Below are positions 32,463 to 42,763 of a DNA stretch of 64,000 nucleotides, one piece after another. The notes beneath the pieces were generated by a model that was given only the letters and a program-made list of their open reading frames with translations, was not told the DNA's origin and searched no databases. The stretch is from Acanthosepion pharaonis. Its lineage: Eukaryota > Mollusca > Cephalopoda > Sepiida > Sepiidae. The position numbers and the translations under genes were made by a program. Location: positions 846,501 through 910,500 of the forward strand of contig CAHIKZ030001780.1 of assembly GCA_903632075.3 (NCBI GenBank). The letters are read 5' to 3'. Every line of letters starts with the position of its first letter. The first letter of the stretch is position 1.

Positions 32463-32518
32463 GAGATGCTATTTTCACTTTTGCGCAATTTAGACGACGA
32501 TTTATTCATCGCTCCCTA
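32463..32518 (+). mobile_element. Second mariner-like 3' end
   Basis: 'cacttttgcgcaatttagac' and 'gacgatttattcatcgctcc' match the right end of the mariner-like element that finishes at 32179. This second copy of the end directly abuts the Tc1 fragment. Confidence 0.65.
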
Positions 32519-32519
32519 T

Positions 32520-33715
32520 ATATAAGTTACAGCATCAAAACTAACGCAAGGCCAAACCAAATTTTTACAATATTCGCTCCCAGTGGAACGACAAGATTTG
32601 AGATAGGCCTCTAGTTCTGGCCACGAGTTGCGGTATTACTTGGCCTTTAGTAGAGAACGCCACGGAAAGAAACAATTAAAATTTCTATGGCGTATAATGA
32701 GGAAATGGGGAAGTTGTATAATTTGAAATTTTACAAGACATGCAAGAGAAATAAAGGAAAGCATCGACTGACCTACCTAATAAACTTGTGTAAGAAAAGA
32801 AAATAATAATCTAGAATAGTTTTAATCCGTAAATTTCTTATTTAATTGTTTATAAATTTAAAAGTTAAATTAACTCTGATCTGTGAACATTCAAGAATCA
32901 ACATTGATGGACGTCTAAATATGAAATCTAATCACCAAATAAAAATAAATTGTCTGTGGCGTAGAAAATGTAGTTGAAACTATCATTAATGGAGCCTTTT
33001 GACGTGTGTTTCAATCAAGGCAATGTTTTATAAGACAAGATTGTTAATCATGCCTCGAATTAGATATTCCCTATATTTGTGATAAATTCTTTCTTACAAA
33101 AGATCAAAAGTTTACTTGAAGAGAATGTTCAGTAAGTAAATGCGGACAAAAATTGCAGTTAGGTGTTTGCTATCAAAGGAATAATAGTCGAGTGGGTATA
33201 TTTAGAAAATCCTCGAACAGGATCCGACTTCATGACCCTTTCTTATCTCAAGTGAAAGCTGTGGGAGTGAATACCAGTGATTCAAAACAGAAGGCTGTTT
33301 GATAATCCGGTAGTAGTTTAATAAAATTAGAATGCCAAAATTTATGTGGATGTGGGTGAATGTTTTTGTTTGATTCCGGGTTCGTTTACTTTCGTTCCAA
33401 CCATTTATTATAGCTTGTCTCTCTCGTCTTTCATTTCTTTTGCGTCTGTTGCCATTTCTGGTAAAATCTTTTTTTTTTCTTTTCTCAATATTACTCCCCC
33501 ATTTTTTTTCACTTTACACTTTACATCGCTTTTCTAATGTCCTTTTTGAATAAAATTATGAAAACGTTTCAAGTGCATTTAACATCTCTTTTTTTAGTCA
33601 TTGTAGTCAGTAGTTCTCTCGTGGGATTGTGTCATGAGAAGCAATCGTTCTTACCAACATTTGCCACAAGCAACGCCTGAAGAATTGCTAACGGAAGTCC
33701 TTAAAAGAACGGAAT
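32520..33715. other. No recognisable feature
   Basis: No motif recognised. T/C-rich from 33410 onward. Confidence 0.45.
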
Positions 33716-33720
33716 GTCAG

Positions 33721-33724
33721 ACAT

Positions 33725-33760
<36 letters not shown>

Positions 33761-34110
33761 TCATCCAATTTCCCTTCCCTCATTTCTTTATTTTTATTAT
33801 TTCTCTTTCTTTTTCTTTCCTTTCCTTTCTCAGTTCATTTCTTTGTTCATTTTCTTCATCCCTTCTTTTTTCATTTCTTTCTTTTATTTCCTTTATCTTT
33901 CACTTATTCTTTCATTTTTTTTCCTTCCTTTCATTTCTTCTCCCTTCATTACGCCCTTTTCCTCCTTCCATTTCATATTTCATTTATTTTCATTATTTCT
34001 TCTTTTTTCCTCATTTTCTTTCTTTCCTCTTTTCATCATTTCTTTTTTCTTCCTTCATTTTATGTTTTGGGTTCATTCTCATTTTAATTATTATAATTTC
34101 TGTTTGTGTT
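33721..34110 (+). repeat. (TTTC)n start of a 390-bp T/C-rich tract
   Basis: A perfect TTTC run (33721-33763) followed by interrupted T/C-rich sequence. The 172- and 141-codon Phe/Ser/Leu frames across it are artefacts. Confidence 0.9.
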
Positions 34111-34114
34111 TCTT

Positions 34115-34760
34115 TTTCTCTTCGTTCTTTCATGGCTGAAAGAGTTGATTAATTTCAAGTGCTTGACCATCTGCAAGTCGCTACAGGTTGGTAAATAGGA
34201 GCACGAGAATAGCGTATCTTGAATTCCTTCTCAGTTGTTCCTGTGTAAATTCTTACTTGAACTGGGCTCATCTTTGTGCATCATTTTCCTCAGGTAAAAT
34301 ACATTTTCCTCTTGTCAATTTTCTTGCAGTGGCTATTCGTAAAGAACAATAAATTAGAGAACGCTAAAACCTAGAATCGTACAGTAAATAAAATATTGAA
34401 ATTTTTTCAAAATATTGCAACTTTAAGTTTGTGTAGCAATAACATAATGCCAAATAAAAACTCAGAATTAATCAGTAGATGTAGGAATCATATAAAATAC
34501 CTACTGTGTCACCAGCCACCTGACCTGTGACTTCCCTTGCCTTGTTAGGTCCACCTATGTTTATTTTTGTTTTTTTTATATTATTTTCTTTTTTTCTTCA
34601 GAGAGGTTTATGGTGTTATAGACGTTATTTTTTAAATTCCCGTGATGCAATTGCTTAGGTGTGTTACGGTTATGGGTATATAATTCAAGATCCTCACTTC
34701 TTTCAGTTTGGTTCTAGTTATCTGAAGATATTAAAATTAATTGTTGGACTTAATCCATTT
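34115..34760. other. No recognisable feature
   Basis: No motif recognised. Confidence 0.4.
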
Positions 34761-34761
34761 C

Positions 34762-34765
<4 letters not shown>

Positions 34766-34820
<55 letters not shown>
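34766..34820. repeat. (TA)n microsatellite
   Basis: TA run. Confidence 0.95.
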
Positions 34821-34822
<2 letters not shown>

Positions 34823-35030
34823 TCCTGAAAAAATATTTCGGTTGAGCTCTCAGGAAGTAAAAGTGAGTTTATAAACAGTGAATATTAAAGCTGTTAATGC
34901 AAGACTCTTCGATAAAACGAATTAAGTTCTCCCCGTCACTGGTGTATTTATATAAAAATATATGCGTTTAAATTCGCCTTCATCCCTGCAGTGCGCCAAT
35001 GGCTTTTGGGGTAGATTCTGGCTTGAAGCA

Positions 35031-35066
35031 ATCGGTTGTCTAGCCACACTGATGAGCTGCGAAACA
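35031..35066 (+). ncRNA. Minimal hammerhead-like core
   Basis: CTGATGAG, CTG, CGAAAC (35049-35065) is an exact match to the hammerhead core with a one-base-pair stem II. Upstream, 'ggttgtc' (35034-35040) supplies a GTC cleavage-type triplet, and 'ggttg' could pair with 'cagtc' after GAAA to form a 5-bp stem III with two wobbles. The segment between GTC and CTGATGA is too short for an obvious stem I, so activity is doubtful. Confidence 0.35.
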
Positions 35067-35283
35067 GTCTGTCTGTCGATGACAATATACATATGTATAT
35101 AATAAAAAAAAGTCTTAAGGTTTACAATAATATAAGGTGCCCAATATATGGTTCGAATGAAAACATGGAATAGACTGAAGCTATTCAATGATGAAACCTA
35201 TGTCTATACTGCTGTATATATAATGGATGTGAATTTTTACTCCGACAAACAGGTATTCACTAAAAATAACGTTTGAAAAATGC

Positions 35284-35285
<2 letters not shown>

Positions 35286-35327
<42 letters not shown>

Positions 35328-35346
35328 CGAGAGAGAGAGAGAGAGG
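35286..35346. repeat. (TA)n-(GA)n compound microsatellite
   Basis: TA run then GA run, followed by a short GACA tandem. Confidence 0.95.
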
Positions 35347-35503
35347 GAAGAGACAGACAGACAGACAAACAGAAATTCAACGCTCTATAGTAAAACAATG
35401 GAAATTTTAAACAATGCATATGTGTGTTTTGTTTGTAGGATACATAATAGTACCCTAAACTAAAATGGATACAATGAGAAAGTGGAAAAGTATAAACCAC
35501 GCA

Positions 35504-35537
35504 TTTCACCGACGTCTGTTCGTCTTGGCTTCTTCAG
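35504..35537 (-). ncRNA. Hammerhead-like core
   Basis: On minus: CTGAAGA, then a stem II in which GCC..GACG pairs with CGTC.GGT around 'aacaga' with an AA bulge, then GAAA (35507-35504). Stems I and III are not evident. Confidence 0.4.
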
Positions 35538-35662
35538 GTTAGAATGAAAGATAAAACTGTGAATAATGAACATGCGTTGGGATTAGGATAGGAGAAGTTA
35601 TAAATTAAATTAATTATCAGATCCGAAGACCAGAAAATAGAAAGTGTTTATTTTGCTATATA

Positions 35663-35667
<5 letters not shown>

Positions 35668-35757
<90 letters not shown>

Positions 35758-35770
35758 ATGTGTGTGTGTG
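35668..35770. repeat. (TA)n-(GT)n compound microsatellite
   Basis: TA run, GT run to about 35754, an 'agaatg' interruption, then a second GT run. Confidence 0.95.
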
Positions 35771-36062
35771 TAGAATGTTCGCATTCTGACCACGTGCCAC
35801 GTTCGGATCTCACCATGTTCGATTTGTCAGGAAGAAGACTTCCCGATGATATCGAACTGGAGAAGTCGATCCTAGCGTGCGGCACCTTTGGAAAGTGTCT
35901 GAAAACAATACCACGTGTTGACCCAAGCCATGTGAGTGAAATTGGGTAGGTGGAACACTTAGGGTCTATCAATAGATGTGGTGGCTCGAAGTCACAAATC
36001 ATCGTGGTCGAGGGCCTGAGCGTGCTCGCCTTCTTCAAATTGTTCATCACGCTAGATAACAC
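35771..36062 (-). other. Coding-like segment open on both strands, unrecognised
   Basis: The minus strand is open from 36062 through this segment, reading 'STLRPSTTMICDFEPPHLLI', 'DPKCSTYPISLTWLGSTRGI' and 'VFRHFPKVPHARIDF', with balanced base composition. The plus strand is open to 35949. It ends at a microsatellite. I do not recognise a domain. A retroelement-derived frame is more likely than a host exon. Confidence 0.3.
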
Positions 36063-36206
36063 GTTCTTTCCCAGAAACTGTGATTAAAATCTGCTAAGCA
36101 TAGTTGCAAGATAAACCGCAGGTGGGCTCTGTGGGTGCAAGCGTCTTCAATAGGGATTGGCTAACCGCCCTAGTAGACGGGTACCCACTAATAGTGACCA
36201 GCTATA

Positions 36207-36211
<5 letters not shown>

Positions 36212-36264
<53 letters not shown>
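36212..36264. repeat. (TA)n microsatellite
   Basis: TA run. Confidence 0.95.
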
Positions 36265-36265
<1 letters not shown>

Positions 36266-36855
36266 GACATTGGTTTGCTATCATTTCTTTTCGCCTTTTT
36301 CCCTACTTCCTTTTTCACCCCAACGGCCTACTTCAGTTGCCCATAAAAGTTCATTTTGTTTTGTGAATGACGCCCGCCCTAAAGTAACAGGTAGGGAAGC
36401 GAGTAAAGAGTGAAATTAATCAAAATCTCACATGTATTGTCACATTAAGGAAGAGAAACGATCTCGTTATTGTCATCAGTTATCGTGGTTTTAATTGTTG
36501 TAAATGATGACAAGGCCGGCAAGTGGGCGTCGAAGCTGTCATCAACGCTATCGCAGCAGCAATAAGAGCAGCGATCTCTTTTTAACTTGCTCTTCTAAAC
36601 TTGTTAATATGCAACCCGCTAACCGCATTGTAATTATCACTTACATGGACAGTGTTCAGCCGCCTTACATATTTCTCCATATAAATATCCTAGTGTTTTT
36701 CAGGTTTTTTTTTCTTTTTTGTAAATGAGCTGTAATTGCAAGTTGGTATACGAGTCAGTAATTCGTTCTGTTTAATTACCAATCTATTACCACTAAGTTC
36801 GCATTTATGAGAAGGAAATCTGCTAATCAAATTCAAATAGAATATTCATATTCTA
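36265..36855. other. No recognisable feature
   Basis: No motif recognised. Confidence 0.4.
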
Positions 36856-36859
36856 TCAT

Positions 36860-37327
36860 CGTCGATCGGATCGCGAACTACCGGCAGTCACAATGAACGG
36901 AAGTACCCTCGGAGAGGCAGTGTGCCTTGAGAGACTATTGGGCCTTAGATTCTCACCTGACCTCAAGTGGAACTTGTATATACAAGTCATCATTAATGGT
37001 TGGCTCCCTGTACCGCTCCAGTAAGTATCCGACTCCATGTGCTATCAGCTACCTTTACCTCTCTCTCACTGGCGGGATGTGGCAAACTTCTCCTTGCTTT
37101 ATGGATACCTTCACGGAAATTGTTCAGATAAACTACATTTCTTGGTTTCGACAGGCGTAAACTTCACGGCTCTAGGATCCGCCCCCATGCCACTTACATA
37201 ATAGCAAACCCCACCCACATTCCCCTCTCCGTATTCCATCGGTGGTAAGTAAGTTCCACAGCTTCTTTCCGCTAACCGCTGCTCTGTGGAACCGTCTCCC
37301 AGATGTTGGCGAACCTAGAAGAACTCC
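36860..37327 (+). pseudogene. LINE-B reverse transcriptase C-terminal relic
   Basis: Shifting frames give 'VTMNGSTLGEAVCLERLLGL', 'RFSPDLKWNLYIQVIINGWL', then (after deletion of the middle part) 'RDVANFSLLYGYLHGNCSDK', 'LHFLVSTG', and 'NRLPDVGEP' near the end. The order is that of LINE-B. The copy ends in the left arm of a strong hairpin at 37299. Inactive. Confidence 0.75.
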
Positions 37328-37367
37328 CTAGATTCTAAGGAGTTCTTCCAGGTACGCCAACATCTGG
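37299..37367. repeat. 29-bp inverted repeat (hairpin)
   Basis: Left arm 37299-37327, right arm 37339-37367, loop of 11 bases. The arms match at 27 of 29 positions. The left arm belongs to LINE-B ('ccagatgttggcgaacct'), so the right arm is an inverted copy of LINE-B sequence at the breakpoint. Confidence 0.9.
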
Positions 37368-37369
37368 AT

Positions 37370-37828
37370 TATATCATTATTTCATTTTTTAATTACTTTA
37401 TGGCTGCTGCAATTGAAAGTCCTCAAGTGATGGGGTTTTTGTTCTTTGGCACAGTAATTTGTTTGTGATCCTGTAGCGTCAATCCAAAAGGTTCGAAAAA
37501 AAGATGATCCTCATTAAGGCCTACAGGCTAAAATTCTCTCAAAGCCATTTTATTCATTGATCTAAGATTGTATACAACTGACAGTTTATATATTTCTGAA
37601 AAAATATTGCAAAAGCTATGACATGATTATGAAAGTTTCGATTTGACGAGACTATTTCAGAATATGATCCCATTTTTTGTTTCTGTAGTAAAACATTAAC
37701 TTAAAATCTTCAGGCATGTTATGTTAAATAGTTTTAGGTTGAAGCAAGGTGAAATTAAATGTGAGCGATATTTTAGGATCGTCCCTATCTTCATGTTTTC
37801 TTCAGTCTGATAATTCTAATTCTGTTTG
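37370..37828. other. No recognisable feature
   Basis: No motif recognised. Confidence 0.4.
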
Positions 37829-37829
37829 A

Positions 37830-38055
37830 TTTTGTTTGTTTTTTTTATGGCTTATCAAACGTTTGCAGGTTATTTAAAGCAATAAAATATTTTTAGATTG
37901 TAAGATTTTTTTGGAGATAACAGTGATTTACTGATACAAGTCGTATTAAGGCATAGTTCGGGTTGGTGGAAGGAGAAGAGGTGGATTCATACATTTTCCA
38001 AGTGTATTTGTGCTCAAGTGAATATGACGAACACGACTGGAATTGGAACTGGGCT
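37830..38055 (-). mobile_element. SINE family T copy
   Basis: 'tttgcaggttatttaaagca', 'ttagattgtaag', 'ctgatacaagtcgtatta' and 'agaagaggtggattcataca' are the reverse complement of the body and tail of the SINE at 15.9-16.2 kb. Similarity fades before the tRNA-like head. Confidence 0.6.
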
Positions 38056-38108
38056 AATATTCCCAAGCTATCATCCATTTACGTACAGACCAGCAGAAGG
38101 GGACATTT

Positions 38109-38151
38109 CATTACCGCCGACTCATTACCGCCGACTCAATACCGCCAACTC
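38109..38151. repeat. 14-bp tandem repeat, three units
   Basis: Units 'cattaccgccgact', 'cattaccgccgact', 'caataccgccaact'. Confidence 0.9.
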
Positions 38152-38154
38152 ATC

Positions 38155-38585
38155 TCCGTGACAAGTCAACACAAGAACAACTCACCATTAACCTACTCAG
38201 CCTGCGCTGAATTCATACCTTCAGACCGGTGTTAGCTGTCGTAGTGTGCACGTCTCTTAGATTATGAGTTGTTGAAATTTTTAAAGAAATCGAGATGCAT
38301 TTTTCCAGCTATTAATTGGAGGTCATCCCACTCTCCCTAAACTGAAGAAGTCTATGAAGCAAAATGAAAGAATTTTTCACAACGATCTCCAATTGAATAT
38401 TTCAGGGGAATTGCATACAATTCTCAATGAATTTTTAGATTCAAAATAAAATCATGTATTAAAAAATGATCCTTTTATTTGTTTTTAAAAATTAGACGAA
38501 AATATTTCATCGTCGTTAATTTGTCAAAAAAAAATTGCATGTCGTTAATTTGTCAATAAAGTTAAGCAACCTCGAGCCTGGTCTG
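38155..38585. other. No recognisable feature
   Basis: No motif recognised; AT-rich at the right. Confidence 0.4.
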
Positions 38586-38589
38586 GTTG

Positions 38590-38690
38590 ACCGCATGGAA
38601 ATACTGTAAGCTTGGTGCTGTAAGCTTGGGTGATCACCACCAAATGTACGCGATATAGTGTCATTATAAGATATAACTGTATTTTCTCAT
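38590..38690 (+). repeat. Dispersed repeat U, weak copy
   Basis: 'gggtgatcaccaccaaatgt' and 'acgcgatatagtgtcattat' align with the core of repeat U at 23.74 and 40.16 kb. Distant match. Confidence 0.35.
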
Positions 38691-38875
38691 ATGAGATTGT
38701 TAATTGTAATGAATGCTTATATATATATCAGTCTTAGATGTCAAGCAATTTTCTTTCATGACTTCTTGAATTATTCTTGCCTTGCCTAAGAGGCGATTTT
38801 TTTTCTGTAAATATCACTAGGAAATCAATTTTAGCTATCCGTGTTTCTGATTTCTCAGTCACCGTAGCAGGAATA

Positions 38876-38914
<39 letters not shown>
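38876..38914. repeat. (TTA)n microsatellite
   Basis: About 12 TTA units. Confidence 0.95.
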
Positions 38915-38915
<1 letters not shown>

Positions 38916-39229
38916 TCCTTTATTTCTGTGTTCCAACAAGAGACCTAAGGTCAGAAATGGCTTATTTGCATTTTCCACTGATCATTTTAGTTAAAAAAAG
39001 AAAAGACCAAATAAGCTCACACACATTTTAAACACCTAAAGCTCTTTGTAATGTATGAGCTCTATTTTTTTTTATTTCTTTAAGGCATGGCCTCTCAGTA
39101 ATCCCGTCAATGAGTCTATCGGAACATTTTTCAGTCAATCCGAGGGCTCCAACTACAAACTAAAATTACTGATGTCCTTACGTGCCAAATTTTTAAATTT
39201 CCTTTCAAGATCTTTCTTTTTCTTATTAT

Positions 39230-39298
39230 TTCATATTCGGTAACCCCCTTGTGTCTTAGTGGCCTTTTTACCTTACTTGGGATGAAATGATTAAAAGC
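39230..39298 (+). mobile_element. LINE-A tail fragment
   Basis: 'cttgtgtcttagtggccttt' and 'gggatgaaatgattaaaagc' match the LINE-A tail. Confidence 0.75.
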
Positions 39299-39299
39299 A

Positions 39300-39635
39300 A
39301 ACCAAAAAAAATAATGATTATCTTTAAGTGCTATATTCTTGTATCTTTTATTTCTAGGTTCTCTACTTAATGAGTTTATCAAAATTCTTTCGCAGAAATG
39401 TTTTTATTGGACGATGTGATCATGTCGAGAAGATAACATTCATATTCCTTAAATTCTTTTACGGTAGCATATGGTCTTTTAGCTTTGTGCAGTACAGTTA
39501 GTCTGGGGTATGCTGAAGTTGTCGCATGATGTAACAAGATCGCCTTCTCGAACTAGTAATGGTTTTTGCCTCATATCTTTGTTATCATTATTGAATAATT
39601 ACACCGAGAAGAACTCGTGGCTTCTACTGAAGATT
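39300..39635. other. No recognisable feature
   Basis: No motif recognised. Confidence 0.4.
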
Positions 39636-39639
39636 AAAT

Positions 39640-39860
39640 AAGAACAAATTCTTCTCAAATGCCCAGTAATTTTCATCGTCGTCTCACTGATTTTATTAAT
39701 GCTGTCATCTGGATGGCTCCGACTTCTGATTTCCAGTTCCTCCACTCATTTCCTGGTCTCATCGTGTCCATTCCCAAGTTTTCCGATAACGACTGGCATG
39801 ACTGTCAGATATATGTTCCAGAATATCCTCTAGTCTATATTTTCAATTCCTTTCAACTTT
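39640..39860 (-). mobile_element. Third LINE family, C-terminal fragment
   Basis: On minus: 'RIFWNIYLTVMPVVIGKLGN', 'GHDETRK', stop, 'VEELEIRSRSHPDDSINKI'. The 'PVVIGALG' plus 'LEELEI' pattern is seen at the extreme C-terminus of certain non-LTR reverse transcriptase proteins. The 120-codon plus-strand frame here (39659-40021) is its antisense shadow. Family assignment from memory. Confidence 0.5.
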
Positions 39861-40124
39861 ACTATGTTATCTGCCGAAAAAATCCCTTTTTTTTTATTTT
39901 AACCATCACTTTTGGTCTTCTCGCCTGGAGTAGGTTATCTGTTTCAACCAAAACGTTCCAAAGGATTTTATGTCCCATTCTCTTCGACAAATTGATCTGT
40001 TATGTCAAAATGCATTCCTAACCTATCATGTGTAACTTTGTATTCATCCTGTATTTTGAATTCATCACTTGCTACAAATTGATTCTGGGGTAAAAATATA
40101 TGAAGACCATTATATTTATCATGG

Positions 40125-40350
40125 TAACCAGTCTGATAAGGTTATTCCAGGGACACATGTCCCAACCAAATGTGCGTGATATGAAGGACAGGTTTTAAGA
40201 AAAGCAGCGCATAAACTTGCAGGTGGGATTCAGATAGAAATACCTTCAGGTCGGGCAATCTATTCCGCTTAGATGCTCTCCAATTCAGGGAATTCCCAAG
40301 TATCTGGATGAGACTCCCAAGTCGCCTAGGCTGACTCATCATTCACAGAT
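40125..40350 (+). repeat. Dispersed repeat U, copy 2
   Basis: Contains 'tgataaggttattccaggga', 'aaccaaatgtgcgtgatatg' and 'aagtatctggatgagactcc', matching 23705-23930. The part 'gggacacatgtccc' is an inverted repeat. Confidence 0.5.
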
Positions 40351-40384
40351 GCATATTGCTTCAGGTCCTAGGTTTTTTTTGTTT

Positions 40385-40582
40385 TTTACCTATTTAAGTT
40401 ACCGCGTTAAGTTGTGATCGATTTACCTATTTTTACCGATTTCATTTACCTAGCTAAGTTTTGATTTATTTAAGTTATCTCGTTACGTTTTTACTTATTT
40501 AAGTTATTAAGTTTTTACCTATTTTTACTTATTTGAGTTACCTGGTTAAGTTTTTACCTATTTTTACATATTTATATTCACC
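40385..40582 (+). repeat. Degenerate minisatellite
   Basis: Repeats built from 'tttttacctattt' and 'aagttacctggttaagt', with irregular period of about 35-50 bases, four to five units. Confidence 0.75.
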
Positions 40583-40863
40583 TTTTCCCAATTATTTCAG
40601 TATTCATTTAATAAGAAGTGGCGATAAACTGAAATACTCCAGTCTGATGTCAATTTAAAAGTATTCGTAGATCATGGCACTCTCATTGTATCGCCTGTTA
40701 ATCTTACTAAATTAACACCGAAACAACGTGGAATATGTAAACCTTAAAGGTAAATATAAAATAAATAAAAATTAAAAAATCAATTAGGAATTAGTTCAAA
40801 TCTGGTTTATATAATTACAGAGTTAAAGTAAAAATGAAAAAAATATAAAATGAAATAATTTTT

Positions 40864-40889
40864 CTGATGATGCCATTTTATCGGTGAAA
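40864..40889 (+). ncRNA. Hammerhead-like core
   Basis: CTGATGA (exact), then 'tgccattttatcggt' in which GCC can pair with GGT, then GAAA followed by CATGTC. Stems I and III are not evident. The surrounding sequence continues into a CA-rich region typical of retroelement tails. Confidence 0.45.
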
Positions 40890-40899
40890 CATGTCTAAA

Positions 40900-41148
40900 A
40901 ACTTTCGAAATTGTTTTACGCGCATACAGACAGACACACACAAACTCTCCTCCAAAACACCTCACACCATAACAGACCCACCACAATACTTAATTGTTGG
41001 AACCACATATTCAATTAGTCAGTCTTTCTCTTGGCTTTCTTCTCACATACACTCTCCTCTTACTACAAAAAAAAATAACATGTGGACTTGTCTGTTCACA
41101 ATACATTTGCCACTATTTTAATGTCCACTTTTTTGTGCATATCAGTCT
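40900..41148. other. Unassigned, CA/CT-rich
   Basis: C/A/T-rich sequence following the hammerhead-like core. It may be the remaining tail of the same element. Confidence 0.35.
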
Positions 41149-41149
41149 T

Positions 41150-41731
41150 CTCTTTTAAACATGGTGGTGGGTCTGTTATGATGTAGTAGAGAAAGGGCTA
41201 GAGATTTGATTTAAGTCAAGAGAATCACGAAAAAAGAATAATATCATTCGATTTTTAAAAGACATTTCGCCTGTCAACAAGACAAGACTTTTAAATTATG
41301 TCAAAAATTAGCTCAATTCAAAAAGAAACGAACAATATTTGGGAATTTATGACTTGGCTGCCTCAATCTCCTGACCTCTCTTCCATTGAATTATGGGATG
41401 AGTTGGATACGCGAGTTCGAAGAGAATACCCGAAGAATGAGAGTGAGCTTTTTCAATGCTTGAAGAATGCTTTGGAACGTGAAGAATTGTTGGAAAGAAT
41501 GCCAAGAGCTTGTAAAGCAGTAATTAAGGCAGGTGGTAGTTTATTAATGAAAGAAATGCAGTTGTATGACAATTTTTTATAGTTAAGTGTTTAGTTTTTG
41601 TCAAAATAAAAGCAAATACACTGTAGTTACTGAAATGCTATCTTTTATTTAAAAAATGTAAAAATAATTCATTTAAAGGTGTTTTTAAAAAAATGCATGG
41701 TTTCCCAAAACTTTTTGTCTGTACTGTATAT
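41150..41731 (+). pseudogene. Tc1-type transposase C-terminus and 3' terminal repeat
   Basis: Starts with 'FKHGGGSVMM' (41155), a conserved Tc1 motif between the first and second catalytic residues. After stops and a deletion it continues in one open frame, 'WEFMTWLPQSPDLSSIELWD', 'ELDTRVRREYPKNESELFQC' and 'LLERMPRACKAVIKAGGSLL', ending at 41580. The catalytic Glu of the DDE triad lies in 'SSIELWDEL' (family: NPIE.VWDEL, with one residue lost). The second Asp is deleted. The 3' terminal repeat 'caaaactttttgtctgtact' ends at a TA near 41731. Cut-and-paste transposase, inactive. Confidence 0.85.
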
Positions 41732-41869
41732 ATATGCGGACAATACACATTTTCACTTGAAAAAAATGTATATTTTTGTGTATTTAACAGCTTCGAATAA
41801 TGTAATAGAACCAGAATTGAATGTCGGAAATATATTTATCGTTTATTGTACTTTTTTAAAATCATTTCA

Positions 41870-42310
41870 CCCCCAAGTAAGATGATAATACGACTAAGAC
41901 GCAAAATGTTACTGGCAGTGAAAAAAGATGAGAAGACTTTAGTGAGGAGAAAAGGACAATAAAAGAACAGAATTCACAAAGACAAAAAAGGACGATTGGC
42001 GTTGTATTTAAATTTTTGAAAGATTGTATTGCGCCAGGGAAGCAAGAAAACAGAAGAGAGGTCAAGTGGCGTGAAGTGCGATAAAAGAAATTATTAGTAT
42101 AGAACTTGCAGTTGCATCTAACTACTTCAAGAGTAAAACGGTGAGACCTAATTGCCAATCTAGTAGCACGTTTAAATTTGTAAGTTGAGGCACTAACGAG
42201 GAAAGCTCATCAGAATAATTACCATGAAAATATTTGTATAAATGACAGAGGGAAGCCACGTCACGGCAGTGTGAATGTGACTGAAGTCGAGATGTCAGAT
42301 CAGGAAAATG
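41870..42310 (-). pseudogene. LINE-A reverse transcriptase C-terminal relic
   Basis: On minus: 'LTSRLQSHSHCRDVASLCHL', 'YKYFHGNYSDELSSLVPQLT', 'AIRSHRFTLEVVRCNCKFYT', 'LFSCFPGAIQSFKNLNTTP', then tail 'acttgggggtgaaatgattt'. The 98-codon frame 41862-42158 covers part. Its 5' end, at about 42310, abuts the inverted Penelope-like segment. Confidence 0.82.
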
Positions 42311-42311
42311 C

Positions 42312-42762
42312 TTGACTATTTTTGTCCTAATTTGTTCTTAACCATTTGGTTGTATGGGGGCGTATACCAAATTATTTTTCTACTACTGTTTTTTCTATGC
42401 TTTCCCTTTTTATTTTTTTTTATAGATTAGTTTTGAGTTTTTGTAGCCGCTGTATTTTAGAGCTTTATTATATAAATTAATATGTTCATCGAAAATCTTG
42501 TCATTTGCTGAATTTGTACTTCTTCTTTTTTGTATATGCTTAATTATAGATGGGGGTGATTTGATTTAGGGTGTATATATAAAGGATTGGTATTGGGTTT
42601 TTTATAAGGTGTGTATGTATTTTTGTTTAAATCTAATGTTATATCAAGTAAGTTAACTTTTTTTAATTTAGTGCTAACCGTAATTTTTAAGTTAATGCTT
42701 TTAAATTCTTCATATGATACCTTTCTAATTTTATCTCTTTTAAAGTTAGTGAAAGTAAACTA
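42312..42762 (-). pseudogene. Penelope-like reverse transcriptase segment (inverted)
   Basis: On minus, from 42760 downward: 'TNFKRDKIRKVSYEEFKSIN', 'LKITVSTKLKKVNLLDITLD', 'LNKNTYTPYKKPNTNPLYIH', 'PKSNHP', a frameshift, 'KIFDEHINLYNKALKYSGYK', 'RKIIWYTPPYNQMVKNKLG' and 'KIVKHFP' (about 42320). This is the region after the catalytic YADD of a Penelope-like reverse transcriptase through the linker before the endonuclease. The next part of the same protein lies on the plus strand from 42764. Several frameshifts. Confidence 0.8.
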
Positions 42763-42763
42763 A

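Noticed and set aside
33634..34152. 172- and 141-codon Phe/Ser-rich frames
   Set aside because: They read a (TTTC)n-derived pyrimidine tract in two frames; composition artefact.
39659..40021. 120-codon plus-strand open frame
   Set aside because: Antisense shadow of a LINE C-terminal fragment on minus.
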